A DNA stretch of 64,000 bases from Bradyrhizobium agreste (lineage in GTDB: Bacteria; Pseudomonadota; Alphaproteobacteria; Rhizobiales; Xanthobacteraceae). The position numbers and the translations under genes are program-made. The stretch covers positions 69,501 to 133,500 of the forward strand of contig NZ_JACCHP010000015.1 of assembly GCF_016031625.1 (NCBI RefSeq), written 5' to 3'. Positions 40,653-49,017 of the stretch are shown here, one piece after another. Each line of letters opens with the position of its first letter. The stretch's first letter is position 1. The notes beneath the pieces are model-generated. The model was not told the origin of the DNA. It searched no databases and saw nothing but the letters and a program-made list of their open reading frames with translations.

Positions 40653-41414
40653 TTACTTCGGCGCCATGCGCAGCGAGCCGTCGAGGCGCACCACTTCGCC
40701 GTTCAGGTAGGCATTCTCGACCATGTGCAGCGCGAGCGCGGCGAACTCGTCGGCCTGGCCGAGCCGGCGCGGGAAGGGGATGGCGGCGGCGAGCGAGTCC
40801 TGGGCCTCCTGCGGCAGGTTCGCCAGCAGCGGCGTCAGGAACAGGCCGGGGGCAATCGTCAGCACGCGGATGCCAAATTGCGCGAGCTCGCGCGCGATAG
40901 GCAGCGTCATGCCGACGATGCCGCCCTTGGATGCTGAATAGGCGGATTGGCCGATCTGGCCGTCATAGGCGGCAACGGAGGCGGTGTTGATGATGACGCC
41001 GCGCTCGCCGGTCGGCTGCGGCTCCAGCTTGGACATTTCGGTGGCGGCGAGGCGCAGCATGTTGAAGGTGCCGATCAGGTTGACCTTGATCACCTTGTCG
41101 AAATCGGCAAGCGCCATCGGGCCGTCGCGGCCAACCACGCGCTTGGCAACGCCGATGCCGGCGCAATTGACCAGCACGCGTGCCGGGCCATGGGCCTTTG
41201 TCGCCTGCGCGATCGCGGCTTCAGCAGAGGCGGCATCCGAGACGTCGCAGGTCACGGCCACGCCCTTGATCTCTGCCGCGACCGTTTCGGCCAGCTTGGT
41301 GTTGAGGTCGCACACCGCGACCTTGGCGCCCTGCGCCGCCAGCTTCCGCGCGGTGGCCGCACCCAGTCCCGATGCGCCCCCGGTGACAATGGCTGCCTGA
41401 TCCTTCAACAACAT
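40653..41414 (-). CDS. SDR family 3-hydroxyacyl-CoA dehydrogenase-like protein
   Basis: This 253-aa SDR has the NAD-binding TGGASGLGAATAR (about 11-23), NCAGIG, and catalytic S and Y-x3-K in INTASVAAYDGQIGQSAYSASKGG. The sequence resembles type 2 3-hydroxyacyl-CoA dehydrogenases (HSD10 group). With the crotonase and CoA ligase it would complete beta-oxidative side-chain shortening. It lies 25 bp after the ligase gene. Confidence 0.86.
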   Translation of the reverse strand: MLLKDQAAIVTGGASGLGAATARKLAAQGAKVAVCDLNTKLAETVAAEIKGVAVTCDVSDAASAEAAIAQATKAHGPARVLVNCAGIGVAKRVVGRDGPMALADFDKVIKVNLIGTFNMLRLAATEMSKLEPQPTGERGVIINTASVAAYDGQIGQSAYSASKGGIVGMTLPIARELAQFGIRVLTIAPGLFLTPLLANLPQEAQDSLAAAIPFPRRLGQADEFAALALHMVENAYLNGEVVRLDGSLRMAPK

Positions 41415-41439
41415 GGCGTTCTCCTTTGGCGATAATTTT

Positions 41440-43323
41440 CTAGCCGACCGATATCACACGGTTCGACGGATTGGCAGCGTAGAGCTCCTCGATCAGCTCG
41501 CCGCGATGTTCCAGCACCGCGCGCTGGTTGATCGAGCCCTTGTCGGTGACTTCGCCCTTGTCGATCGAGAGCGGCATGTCCATCAGGATCGCGCGCGTGA
41601 TCCGTGTCGAGGAGCCCGTGGCCTCGCCGAGGAAACGGGTCAGGCGCTCGCGGAAAGCCTCGCGCACCAGGCGGTCGCGCGTCGCGACGACGAGATCGTC
41701 GGGCGGCAGTGTCGGGTTGATCAGCCGGCAGCCGTCGAGATCGAGCACGACCAGCGCGGAGATCTCGTCGCGGTTGATGCCGGCGATGACGACGTCGCGC
41801 ACCAGGGGCGCGCAGGCTGCAACGAAGCGCGCGCGCAAGGGGCCGACGCTGACCCAGGTGCCGCTCGCGAGCTTGAAGTCCTCGCTGACGCGGCCGTCAA
41901 AATCGAAGCCGGCGTTGAGATCATCGGGATCGGCAGGCTTGAGCGCGTCGCCCATCTTGTAAAATCCTTCCTCGTCGAAGGATTTTGCCGTGATATCGGG
42001 TTGGCGCCAGTAGCCGGGCATCACGTTCGGCCCCTTGGCGCGGACTTCCAGCTTGCCGTTGTTCGGCACCAGCTTGGCGTCGTTGCCGGAGACGGGCAGG
42101 CCGACATGGCCGGAGCGGCTGGTGCGCGGATTGACCGACATGAAGAACGGCGCGGTCTCGGTCGCGCCGAGGCCGGTCAGCATCGGAACGCGATAGCCCT
42201 TCTCCTTCGCCGCGAGCTCGTCGAGGCTGTTCCAGACGAACGGCGACAGCGCCGCGCCAGAGAAGAACATTGCATGCAGCCGGTCGAAGAACTTTGCGCG
42301 CAAGCCCTGGTCGTCGCGCAAATAAGGCAGCAGCGATTCGTAGCCCTTGGGCACGTTGAAATAGACCGTCGGCGAAATTTCCCGCAAGTTACGCACGGTC
42401 TCCTCGATGCCTCCGGGCACCGGCTTGCCGGCGTCCAGATACATCGAGCCGCCGTTGTAGAGCGTCAGGCCGATATTGTGATTGCCGCCGAAGGTGTGAT
42501 TCCACGGCAGCCAATCGATGATGACCGGCGGCTCGTCCTTGAGGAAGGCGAGCGTCTCGCGCAGCATCACCTGATTGGCGCAGATCATGCGCTGGGTGTT
42601 GATGACGGCCTTGGGATTGCCGGTCGAGCCCGAGGTCAGCAGGAATTTTGCGATCGTGTCGGGGCCGATCCTGCCGTGGACGTCGTCGAGATCGCCACGG
42701 ATCGACGTCGCCATGAGGTCGGCGAGCAGGGTGACGTCGCGTCCCGGCACGTGCCCATAGGACGCGGCGATCTCGGTGCCGAGCGAGACGTTGGCGGCGA
42801 GCGCATCGGCGAACTTGTCGGCGTCGTCGGCGAAGACGAGGCCCGGCGTCAGCAGCTTCATCAGATAGGACAGCTTGCCGTAATCCTTCGACACCAGCGA
42901 ATAGGCCGGCGACACCGGGCAGAACGGAACGCCGGCATAGAACGCGCCGAACGCCAGGAGCGCGTGGTCGATCGAATTGCCGGAGAGGATGACGACCGGC
43001 CGCTCGGCCGACAGGCCACGCTGGATCAATGCGGAGGCGATGTGACGGCTCGCGGTGAGCAGCTCGGCATAGGTGATCTTGCGCCAGCCACGGCCGCCTT
43101 CGCGCTCGGCCATGAAGACGCGGTCCGGCGTCGTCGTTGCCCAATGATGCAGGCGGTCGGTGATGCGGACCGGATAATCGCCGAGCGGCTGCTTTGGCCG
43201 CAGGTAAATCGTGCCGTCGTCGCGCCGCTCGATGTTGACGACGGGATCGCCGAACGAGATGGGCCGCAGCGGGAAATTGCTCGCGCCGCGCTCCATGCCG
43301 GAAGAGGACGGCTGCGCGCTCAT
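41440..43323 (-). CDS. feruloyl-CoA synthase-like aryl-CoA ligase
   Basis: This 627-aa ANL-superfamily ligase is longer than fatty acyl-CoA ligases, as feruloyl-CoA synthases are. Phosphate loop LLTSGSTGNPKAVINTQ, A5-like GLGATETAPF, A8-like DFDGRVSEDFKLASGTWVSVGPLR and an unusual C-terminal part without the canonical PKTxxGKxxR motif (SIDKGEVTDKGSINQRAVL instead) are visible, all typical of the Fcs group. It activates hydroxycinnamates. Its ATG overlaps the stop of a 10-codon frame that links it to the crotonase gene. Confidence 0.85.
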   Translation of the reverse strand: MSAQPSSSGMERGASNFPLRPISFGDPVVNIERRDDGTIYLRPKQPLGDYPVRITDRLHHWATTTPDRVFMAEREGGRGWRKITYAELLTASRHIASALIQRGLSAERPVVILSGNSIDHALLAFGAFYAGVPFCPVSPAYSLVSKDYGKLSYLMKLLTPGLVFADDADKFADALAANVSLGTEIAASYGHVPGRDVTLLADLMATSIRGDLDDVHGRIGPDTIAKFLLTSGSTGNPKAVINTQRMICANQVMLRETLAFLKDEPPVIIDWLPWNHTFGGNHNIGLTLYNGGSMYLDAGKPVPGGIEETVRNLREISPTVYFNVPKGYESLLPYLRDDQGLRAKFFDRLHAMFFSGAALSPFVWNSLDELAAKEKGYRVPMLTGLGATETAPFFMSVNPRTSRSGHVGLPVSGNDAKLVPNNGKLEVRAKGPNVMPGYWRQPDITAKSFDEEGFYKMGDALKPADPDDLNAGFDFDGRVSEDFKLASGTWVSVGPLRARFVAACAPLVRDVVIAGINRDEISALVVLDLDGCRLINPTLPPDDLVVATRDRLVREAFRERLTRFLGEATGSSTRITRAILMDMPLSIDKGEVTDKGSINQRAVLEHRGELIEELYAANPSNRVISVG

Positions 43324-43352
43324 GACTTTTCGCTCATGACTTTGGCGCTCAT
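43320..43352 (-). CDS. 10-codon bridging ORF between crotonase and CoA-ligase genes
   Basis: The ATG at 43352 overlaps the crotonase stop (ATGA), and the peptide MSAKVMSEKS ends in a TGA that overlaps the ligase ATG at 43323 (ATGA again). Ribosomes finishing the crotonase could pass directly to the ligase gene. The product itself is unlikely to matter. Confidence 0.5.
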   Translation of the reverse strand: MSAKVMSEKS

Positions 43353-44158
43353 GGCTTGGGCTTCACCTTCGCGGTCTTGTGCTCGAGGAATTCCCGGATC
43401 CGCCGCTTGGCCTCCTTGTCGCTCTGCGCGACGGTGGCCATCAGCGACTCCATCAACAGGCCGGTCTGCGGATTGGCTTCCGCGATCATCGGCAACGCCT
43501 GGAGCACGGCGAAATTCGTCAGCGGGGCGTTGGCCGCCACCTTGGCCGCAAGCTCCAGCGCCTTGCCGAGCCCATTGCCGGCCTCGGTCAGATATTGTGC
43601 GAAGCCGTAGGACGCGCCTTCGGTCGCGCTGTAGACGCGTCCCGTCAGCATCATATCCATCATCCGGGCGACGCCGATCAGCCGCGGCAGCCGCACCGAG
43701 CCGCCGCCGCCGACAAAGATGCCGCGCTGTCCCTCCGGCAGGGCGAAATAGGTCGAAGGCTCGGCAACGCGGATATGGGCCGCGCAGGCCAGCTCCAGCC
43801 CGCCGCCGATCACCGCGCCCCGGAGCGCTGCGATCACGGGCACGCGGCTGTACTGGATGCGGTCGAACACCCGGTGCCACATTTGCGAGTGGAGCAGGCC
43901 GCCGGTGGCGTCGTGCTCGGTCAGCTCGGAGAGGTCCAGGCCGCTCGAGAAATGGTCGCCGATGCCATGAATGACGACGGCGCCGATGTCATCGGGCAGC
44001 GACGCAAAGCACTCGCCGATTTCCAGGATGATGCCGTCATTGAGCGCATTGCGCTTGGCCGGCCGGTTCAGACCCACGGTCAGAACCCGGTCCGCCCGCT
44101 CGATCCGCAGCAGTCCGGAGGCGCCCGCGTTTGCGGTCTCGGCGTTTCCCTGTGTCAT
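43349..44158 (-). CDS. crotonase/enoyl-CoA hydratase family protein
   Basis: This 269-aa crotonase-fold protein has oxyanion segments GIGDHFSSGLDLSEL and ALRGAVIGGGLELACA. The second carries the GGGxELA motif that ends in a catalytic Glu. It would hydrate the double bond of a hydroxycinnamoyl-CoA or of a beta-oxidation intermediate. It is the first gene of the aromatic acid operon, with the AT-rich promoter region and a palindrome at 44178 upstream. Confidence 0.86.
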   Translation of the reverse strand: MTQGNAETANAGASGLLRIERADRVLTVGLNRPAKRNALNDGIILEIGECFASLPDDIGAVVIHGIGDHFSSGLDLSELTEHDATGGLLHSQMWHRVFDRIQYSRVPVIAALRGAVIGGGLELACAAHIRVAEPSTYFALPEGQRGIFVGGGGSVRLPRLIGVARMMDMMLTGRVYSATEGASYGFAQYLTEAGNGLGKALELAAKVAANAPLTNFAVLQALPMIAEANPQTGLLMESLMATVAQSDKEAKRRIREFLEHKTAKVKPKP

Positions 44159-44177
44159 TTGCGTCCTTGTCAGAATA

Positions 44178-44192
44178 GTTATGTTGTATAAC
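44178..44192. promoter_or_regulatory. candidate operator of the hydroxycinnamate operon
   Basis: GTTATGTTGTATAAC has arms GTTAT/ATAAC with a 5-bp centre and lies 20 bp before the crotonase start. MarR-type regulators of coumarate or ferulate genes use AT-rich sites of this type, but no MarR gene is seen in the window. Confidence 0.35.
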
Positions 44193-44279
44193 GAATTTTG
44201 GGGGAGTCAAGGTGGAGCGTAGCCAGATGGACGCGACCCCACCCTCTCCGTAAGGAGGGCGCAAGGGCGCGGTGCAAGC

Positions 44280-45125
44280 CTAGTCTCGCGTCACAAACTT
44301 CGCGAACGCATCGGCGTAATCGGGATGCCAGCGTGACAATGGCGGGCGGTTCTCCACGATGTCGCCGGCCGCCCAGAGCATGCGCTTCTCGTCGAGCGTG
44401 CGCGGCACGTCATTGTCCGGGCAGAGAATGTAGAAATCGCCGGCCTCCAGCCGCGCCAGCATGAAATCGACCGTCTGCTCCGGCGTCCAGGCGCCGGCCG
44501 GCTTCTCGGTGCGTCCCTTCGCGGTCAGGCTGGTGAAGACAAAGCCCGGGATCAGCAGGTGTGCCGTGACGCGACACTCCTTCGTGTTGCGCAACTCGTG
44601 CTGGAGCGCCTCGGTGAACGCTTTCACGGCAGCCTTGGAGACGTTGTAGGCGGGATCGCCCGGCGGCGTGGTGATGCCCTGCTTGGAACCGGTGTTGATG
44701 ATGAGGCCGCGCCTGCCACGCGCGATCATGTCGGGTGCGAAGACACGCGAGCCGTTGATGATGCCCCACATGTTGACGGCGATGATGCGCTGCCAATTGT
44801 CCGGCGCGTCGAACAAGGTGCTGCCCGGCTGGATGCCGGCATTGTTCATGAGCACGTCGGTGCCGCCGAACCGCTCGCGGACTGCGCGCTCGAGTTCCGT
44901 CACGCTCTCGATCTTGCTGACGTCGACGGCCGAGGTCATCACGTTCGCGGCAGATGTGACCGATGACAGTTTTGTTGCAGCTTCTGTCATGCGTGCCTCG
45001 TCGATATCCGCGATACACACCTTCATTCCAGCACGCGCAAAGGCGGTGGCCGCGGCAAATCCGATGCCGGCAGCGCCACCCGTGATCACGGCAACATTGT
45101 CTTTGACGATGGCGGGATGTGACAT
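44280..45125 (-). CDS. SDR family oxidoreductase
   Basis: This 281-aa SDR has the cofactor motif TGGAAGIGFAAA, the NNAG motif and catalytic Y-x3-K in PAYNVSKAAVKAF. The C-terminal part is longer than in the classical SDR at 40653. The start MSHPAIVKDNVAV at 45125 follows GGAGAAGATCC. It is divergent from the aldehyde dehydrogenase gene. The substrate is unknown; an alcohol or ketone intermediate is likely. Confidence 0.84.
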   Translation of the reverse strand: MSHPAIVKDNVAVITGGAAGIGFAAATAFARAGMKVCIADIDEARMTEAATKLSSVTSAANVMTSAVDVSKIESVTELERAVRERFGGTDVLMNNAGIQPGSTLFDAPDNWQRIIAVNMWGIINGSRVFAPDMIARGRRGLIINTGSKQGITTPPGDPAYNVSKAAVKAFTEALQHELRNTKECRVTAHLLIPGFVFTSLTAKGRTEKPAGAWTPEQTVDFMLARLEAGDFYILCPDNDVPRTLDEKRMLWAAGDIVENRPPLSRWHPDYADAFAKFVTRD

Positions 45126-45306
45126 GGATCTTCTCCGTGGAAAGCCTTCGGCCGAGCTATAGCATGGCAGCAGTGCGACCCTGCACAAGTCGGCATGGGA
45201 GGTCTTCGTTCCGCGCTGCCTTTACGCTGATCAGGCACGGCTGTATCTTCGGCCGAACGATCCCGCCCAGATCGAACCAATCAATCACCTGACAGGGAGT
45301 GCAGCC

Positions 45307-46803
45307 ATGGCTGTGTCGCAGGCTATTCCGATCACGCGCCATCCGTTCGCCAACGGGTCCTACAAGCAGATGCTGATCGACGGCAAGTGGGTCGATGCAG
45401 CCTCGGGCAAGCGCTTCGAGACCCGCAATCCCGCCACCGGCGAGCTGCTCGCAACCGTTGCCGAAGGCGACAAGGAAGACATCGATCGTGCAGTCGCGGC
45501 TGCCCGCCGCGCCTTCGAGGGTCCGTGGAGCAAGGTCAAACCGTTCGAGCGGCAGAACCTGCTGTTGAAGCTCGCCGACCTCGTCGAGAAGAACTTTGAC
45601 GAATTGTCGCAGCTCGACACGCTCGACATGGGCGCGCCGCTGAGCCGCACCCGTGCCTATCGTCTGCGTGCCGTCGGCATGCTGCGCTATTACGCCGGCC
45701 AGACCACCGCGATTCACGGCGAGACCATCGAGAACTCGCTGCCCGGCGAGATCTTCTCCTACACGCTGAAAGAGCCGGTCGGCGTCGTCGGTGCCATCAT
45801 TCCCTGGAACGGGCCGCTGACCGCGACGATCTGGAAGATCGGCCCGGCGATCGCGACCGGCTGCACCGTGGTGCTCAAGCCGGCCGAAGAAGCGCCGTTG
45901 ACCTCGCTGCGCATCGCTGAGCTCGCAATGGAAGCGGGCGTGCCGCCCGGCGTCGTCAACGTCGTTCCCGGCTATGGCGAGACCGCGGGCGCGGCGCTCG
46001 CCTCGCATCACGACGTCGACAAGGTCGCCTTCACCGGCTCGCATGTCACGGGCCAGTCGATCATCCGTGCCTCCGCCGGCAACCTCAAGCGCGTCTCGCT
46101 CGAGCTCGGAGGCAAGTCGCCGGACATCGTGTTCGCCGACGCCGATCTCGACGCCGCCGTGCCGGGCGCGGCGATGGCGGTGTTCGCCAATTCGGGGCAG
46201 ATCTGCAGCGCCGGCACCCGCTTGTTCGTCGAGCAGTCGATCTACGACGAGTTCGTCGGCCGCGTCGCCGAGTTCGGGAAGAAGCTGCAGGTCGGCAACG
46301 GCCTCGATCCCAACGTGCAGATCGGCCCGCTGGTCTCCGAGCAGCAGCTCGAGCGCGTCACCGGCTATCTCGACATCGGCCAGAAGGAAGGCGCCAGGGC
46401 GCTCGCCGGCGGCGGCCGCGTCACCGAAGGCGCTTTGTCGAAGGGCTTCTTCGTCTCGCCGACGGTGTTCGCGGGCGTCGAGGACAACATGCGCATCGCG
46501 CAAGAGGAGATCTTTGGCCCCGTCATCTCCGCGATCGCGTTCAAGGACATGGACGAGCTGGTCAAGCGCGCCAACAACACCACGTTCGGCCTCGGTTCGG
46601 GCCTGTGGACGCGCGATGTCAGCAAGGCCCATGCGGTGGCGAAACGCTTGCGTGCCGGCTCGGTGTGGGTCAACTGCTACCAGGCGATGGACCCGGCCGT
46701 GCCGTTCGGCGGCTACAAGATGAGCGGCTACGGCCGCGAGTCCGGCAAGCAGCACGTCGAGGAATATCTCAACGTGAAGGCTGTCTGGATCAAGACGGCC
46801 TAG
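45307..46803 (+). CDS. NAD(P)-dependent aldehyde dehydrogenase
   Basis: This 498-aa enzyme has catalytic E266 in LELGGKSP and C300 in FANSGQICSAG, plus the Rossmann motif FTGSHVTGQ. It oxidises an aldehyde to the acid. In this setting it may act on an aromatic aldehyde such as vanillin or 4-hydroxybenzaldehyde, but its sequence is that of the general class 1/2-like group. GACAGGGAG precedes the ATG at a usable distance. Confidence 0.88.
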   Translation: MAVSQAIPITRHPFANGSYKQMLIDGKWVDAASGKRFETRNPATGELLATVAEGDKEDIDRAVAAARRAFEGPWSKVKPFERQNLLLKLADLVEKNFDELSQLDTLDMGAPLSRTRAYRLRAVGMLRYYAGQTTAIHGETIENSLPGEIFSYTLKEPVGVVGAIIPWNGPLTATIWKIGPAIATGCTVVLKPAEEAPLTSLRIAELAMEAGVPPGVVNVVPGYGETAGAALASHHDVDKVAFTGSHVTGQSIIRASAGNLKRVSLELGGKSPDIVFADADLDAAVPGAAMAVFANSGQICSAGTRLFVEQSIYDEFVGRVAEFGKKLQVGNGLDPNVQIGPLVSEQQLERVTGYLDIGQKEGARALAGGGRVTEGALSKGFFVSPTVFAGVEDNMRIAQEEIFGPVISAIAFKDMDELVKRANNTTFGLGSGLWTRDVSKAHAVAKRLRAGSVWVNCYQAMDPAVPFGGYKMSGYGRESGKQHVEEYLNVKAVWIKTA

Positions 46804-46841
46804 TGTCCTGCCCACGTTTCGCGAGGAGGAATTTTCTTCGA

Positions 46842-46873
46842 GGGGGCGGCACCTTTTCCGGGTGTCGCCCCCC
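46842..46873 (+). terminator. GC-rich hairpin after the aldehyde dehydrogenase gene
   Basis: GGGGGCGGCACC pairs with GGTGTCGCCCCC (one mismatch) over a 7-nt loop. No clear T-tract follows (CTATATG), so it may be a weak or Rho-assisted terminator. Confidence 0.45.
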
Positions 46874-46913
46874 TATATGATCGTCATCTTACCAAGCTCC
46901 AGTTGAGGCCAGC

Positions 46914-48041
46914 ATGAAATTCGAAGCGTTGTTTCGGCCGTTGCAGGTCGGTCCCTACAAGCTTGCGCATCGCGTCGCGATGGCGCCGTTGACGCGCATG
47001 CGCGCCGAGCGCGATACGTTCACGCCGCGGCCGCTCAATGCCGAATATTACGGCCAGCGCGCGACGAAGGGCGGGCTTATCATCGCCGAAGCCTCGCCGG
47101 TGCTCTCGCACGGCCGCGGCAATCCGGCGACACCCGGCATCTATTCAGAGGCGCAAGTAGCCGGCTGGCGCAAGGTGGTCGACGCGGTGCACGCCAAGGG
47201 CGGCATCATCTTCCTCCAGCTCTGGCATGTCGGCCGCGTCTCTCATTCCTCCTTCCACGGCGGTGAGCTGCCGGTTTCGGCCTCGGCAATTCCGATCAAG
47301 GCCGAAGGCATGAAGGCGATGACGGCCGACGGCAAGATCGCCGATTACGAGACGCCACGCGCGCTGGAGACCGATGAGGTCAAGGGAATCGTGGAAGCGT
47401 TCCGGCAGGGTGCGGAGAATGCGCTCGCCGCCGGCTTCGACGGTGTCGAGATCCACGGCGCCAACGGCTATCTGCTCGAGCAATTCCTGCAATCGCGCAG
47501 CAACCAGCGCACCGATCAATATGGCGGCGGAATCGAGAACCGCGCGCGCCTTCTGCTCGAGGTCACGCAGGCCGCAATCGACGTCTGGGGCGCAAACCGC
47601 GTCGCGGTGCGGCTGTCACCTTACGGTATCGCCAACGATTCCGGCGAGCCCGATCCGATGCCGCTCTACACCCACGTGGTGAAGGCGCTCGACAAGCTCG
47701 GTCTGGCCTATCTGCATCTCATCGAGCCGCGCTCGAGCGGCGCGGGCCGCGCCGAGGTCAACTGGCAGAACGTGCCCTCCGCCATGGTGCTGTTCCGTCC
47801 GCTTTACAGCGGCGTCTTGATGACGGCCGGCGGCTTCACCGGCGAGACCGCGAACGCGGCGATCGCGGAAGGCCACGCCGACATCATCGCCTTCGGCCGC
47901 ATCTTCATCTCCAATCCGGATCTGCCCCGGCGCCTGCAGCACGGCTACCCGATCACGCCGTACAATCGTGCGACGTTCTACGGCGGCGAGGAGAAGGGGT
48001 ACACGGATTATCCGGTGTATGACGAGCTGGCGCCGGCATAA
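46914..48041 (+). CDS. Old Yellow Enzyme family alkene reductase (NemA-like)
   Basis: This 375-aa FMN enzyme starts LFRPLQVGPYKLAHRVAMAPLTRMRA. The substrate-binding His/Asn pair is in GVEIHGANGYLLEQFLQ, followed by SRSNQRTDQYGGGIENRARLL. The C-terminal FMN-phosphate region is IIAFGRIFISNPDLP. It reduces activated C=C bonds of enones, maleimides or nitro compounds with NAD(P)H. The start lies 110 bp after the dehydrogenase gene and past a hairpin, so it is likely a separate unit. Confidence 0.9.
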   Translation: MKFEALFRPLQVGPYKLAHRVAMAPLTRMRAERDTFTPRPLNAEYYGQRATKGGLIIAEASPVLSHGRGNPATPGIYSEAQVAGWRKVVDAVHAKGGIIFLQLWHVGRVSHSSFHGGELPVSASAIPIKAEGMKAMTADGKIADYETPRALETDEVKGIVEAFRQGAENALAAGFDGVEIHGANGYLLEQFLQSRSNQRTDQYGGGIENRARLLLEVTQAAIDVWGANRVAVRLSPYGIANDSGEPDPMPLYTHVVKALDKLGLAYLHLIEPRSSGAGRAEVNWQNVPSAMVLFRPLYSGVLMTAGGFTGETANAAIAEGHADIIAFGRIFISNPDLPRRLQHGYPITPYNRATFYGGEEKGYTDYPVYDELAPA

Positions 48042-48050
48042 GTCCCTGCC

Positions 48051-48182
48051 GTCATTCCGGGGCGACGCGACGGGACCGCGCGAAGCGCGGCCCGGGAGCG
48101 TCGAGCCCGGAATCCATTTCACGCCTTGGCTTGCCGCTCGATGGATTCCGGGTTCGCGACTTCGTCGCGCCCCGGAATGACG
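48051..48182. repeat. intergenic palindromic repeat, 'CATTCCGGGGC' class
   Basis: CGTCATTCCGGGGCGACGCG at the left and CGCGCCCCGGAATGACG at the right form the outer arms. CCCGGAATCCAT and ATGGATTCCGGG form the inner pair. It is related to 35857-35957 and 57128-57233. Confidence 0.8.
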
Positions 48183-48224
48183 GTCGTGTATTGTCGCACG
48201 CGCAATGACGACGGAGAGACTTCC

Positions 48225-48728
48225 ATGGCCAAAGCCGCCGCCGCTGCAGGGATCGCCACCGGCCAATGCCTCTGCGGCAAGGTCGCCTTCGAGATCGACG
48301 TGCCTGCGCGCTGGGCTTGGCACGATCATTCCGCCGCCAGCCGCCGCGCTCATGGCGCCGCCTACGCCACTTATGTCGGAAGCTGGAAGAAGCGCTTCCG
48401 CATCACCTCCGGCAAGACCGCGCTGACCCGCTACGAGGACAAGGCGACGAAGACCGTGCGCAGCTTCTGCTCGCATTGCGGCACGCCGATCATGTACGAA
48501 CGCCCGCGCGGCCCCCACATGGTCAACATCCCGCGGGCGCTGTTCAACGAGCGCACCGGCCGCCAGCCGCTCTATCACATCGCCATCGAGGAGCTGCAGG
48601 AATGGGCCTATACCGGTGAGCCCTTGGTGCCGCTGAAGGGCTTTCCCGGCGTCGTCTGGCAGCGCTCGAAAAAGAAGAAGCGCGCGGGCGGCGACGACCC
48701 GTTCGAGCTGGGGCGGGAGGAGATGTAG
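48225..48728 (+). CDS. GFA (CENP-V/GFA) family protein with an altered metal site
   Basis: This 167-aa protein has the first zinc motif CLCGKV and the last CSHCGTP of glutathione-dependent formaldehyde-activating proteins. The middle motif, normally CHCSxCRR, reads HDHSAASRRAHGAAYATY, so three cysteines are replaced by His and Ser/Ala. The C-terminus is strongly basic (RSKKKKRAGGDD). The family is of mostly unknown function. The start at 48225 has GGAGAG upstream; earlier Met codons lie in a palindromic repeat. Confidence 0.83.
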   Translation: MAKAAAAAGIATGQCLCGKVAFEIDVPARWAWHDHSAASRRAHGAAYATYVGSWKKRFRITSGKTALTRYEDKATKTVRSFCSHCGTPIMYERPRGPHMVNIPRALFNERTGRQPLYHIAIEELQEWAYTGEPLVPLKGFPGVVWQRSKKKKRAGGDDPFELGREEM

Positions 48729-48750
48729 CGCGAGCCGTTTGCATTGCTCT

Positions 48751-48911
48751 CGTGCCCCGGACGCAGCGCAGCGCCTCCCCGGCGATGCGAAGCATCGTCC
48801 GGTGCGGCGGTGCGCTGCTGAGCCGGGGGCCCATGTAGCAGCGAACTCGGCGCTAGTCTGGGTCCCGGCTCTGCGCCGCGTCACTACGTGCCGCAGCGCG
48901 TCCGGGACACG
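48751..48911. repeat. intergenic palindromic repeat, 'GTGCCCCGGACGC' class
   Basis: CGTGCCCCGGACGCAGCGCAG at the left and GCGTCCGGGACACG at the right are the outer arms. GCTGAGCCGGGGGCCCA and TGGGTCCCGGCTC are the inner arms. It is the longer relative of 33502-33633. Confidence 0.75.
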
Positions 48912-49017
48912 AGGTCGCCGCGCGCAACGCAGCCATGACCGCGCTTCCTTGCGCGTCTGCCAACATCTCGGCCATCATGCCTCGTCCTTGCGGCAACGGT
49001 CCGCTCCTGGAGGAAAC

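Noticed and set aside
41413..43974. 853-codon plus-strand open frame
   Set aside because: It lies opposite the feruloyl-CoA synthase-like and crotonase genes. The translation is full of Arg/Asp/Gly runs typical of antisense frames in GC-rich DNA, and it has no domain.
45157..46815. 552-codon minus-strand open frame
   Set aside because: Complementary to the aldehyde dehydrogenase gene with complete active-site motifs; no ribosome site.
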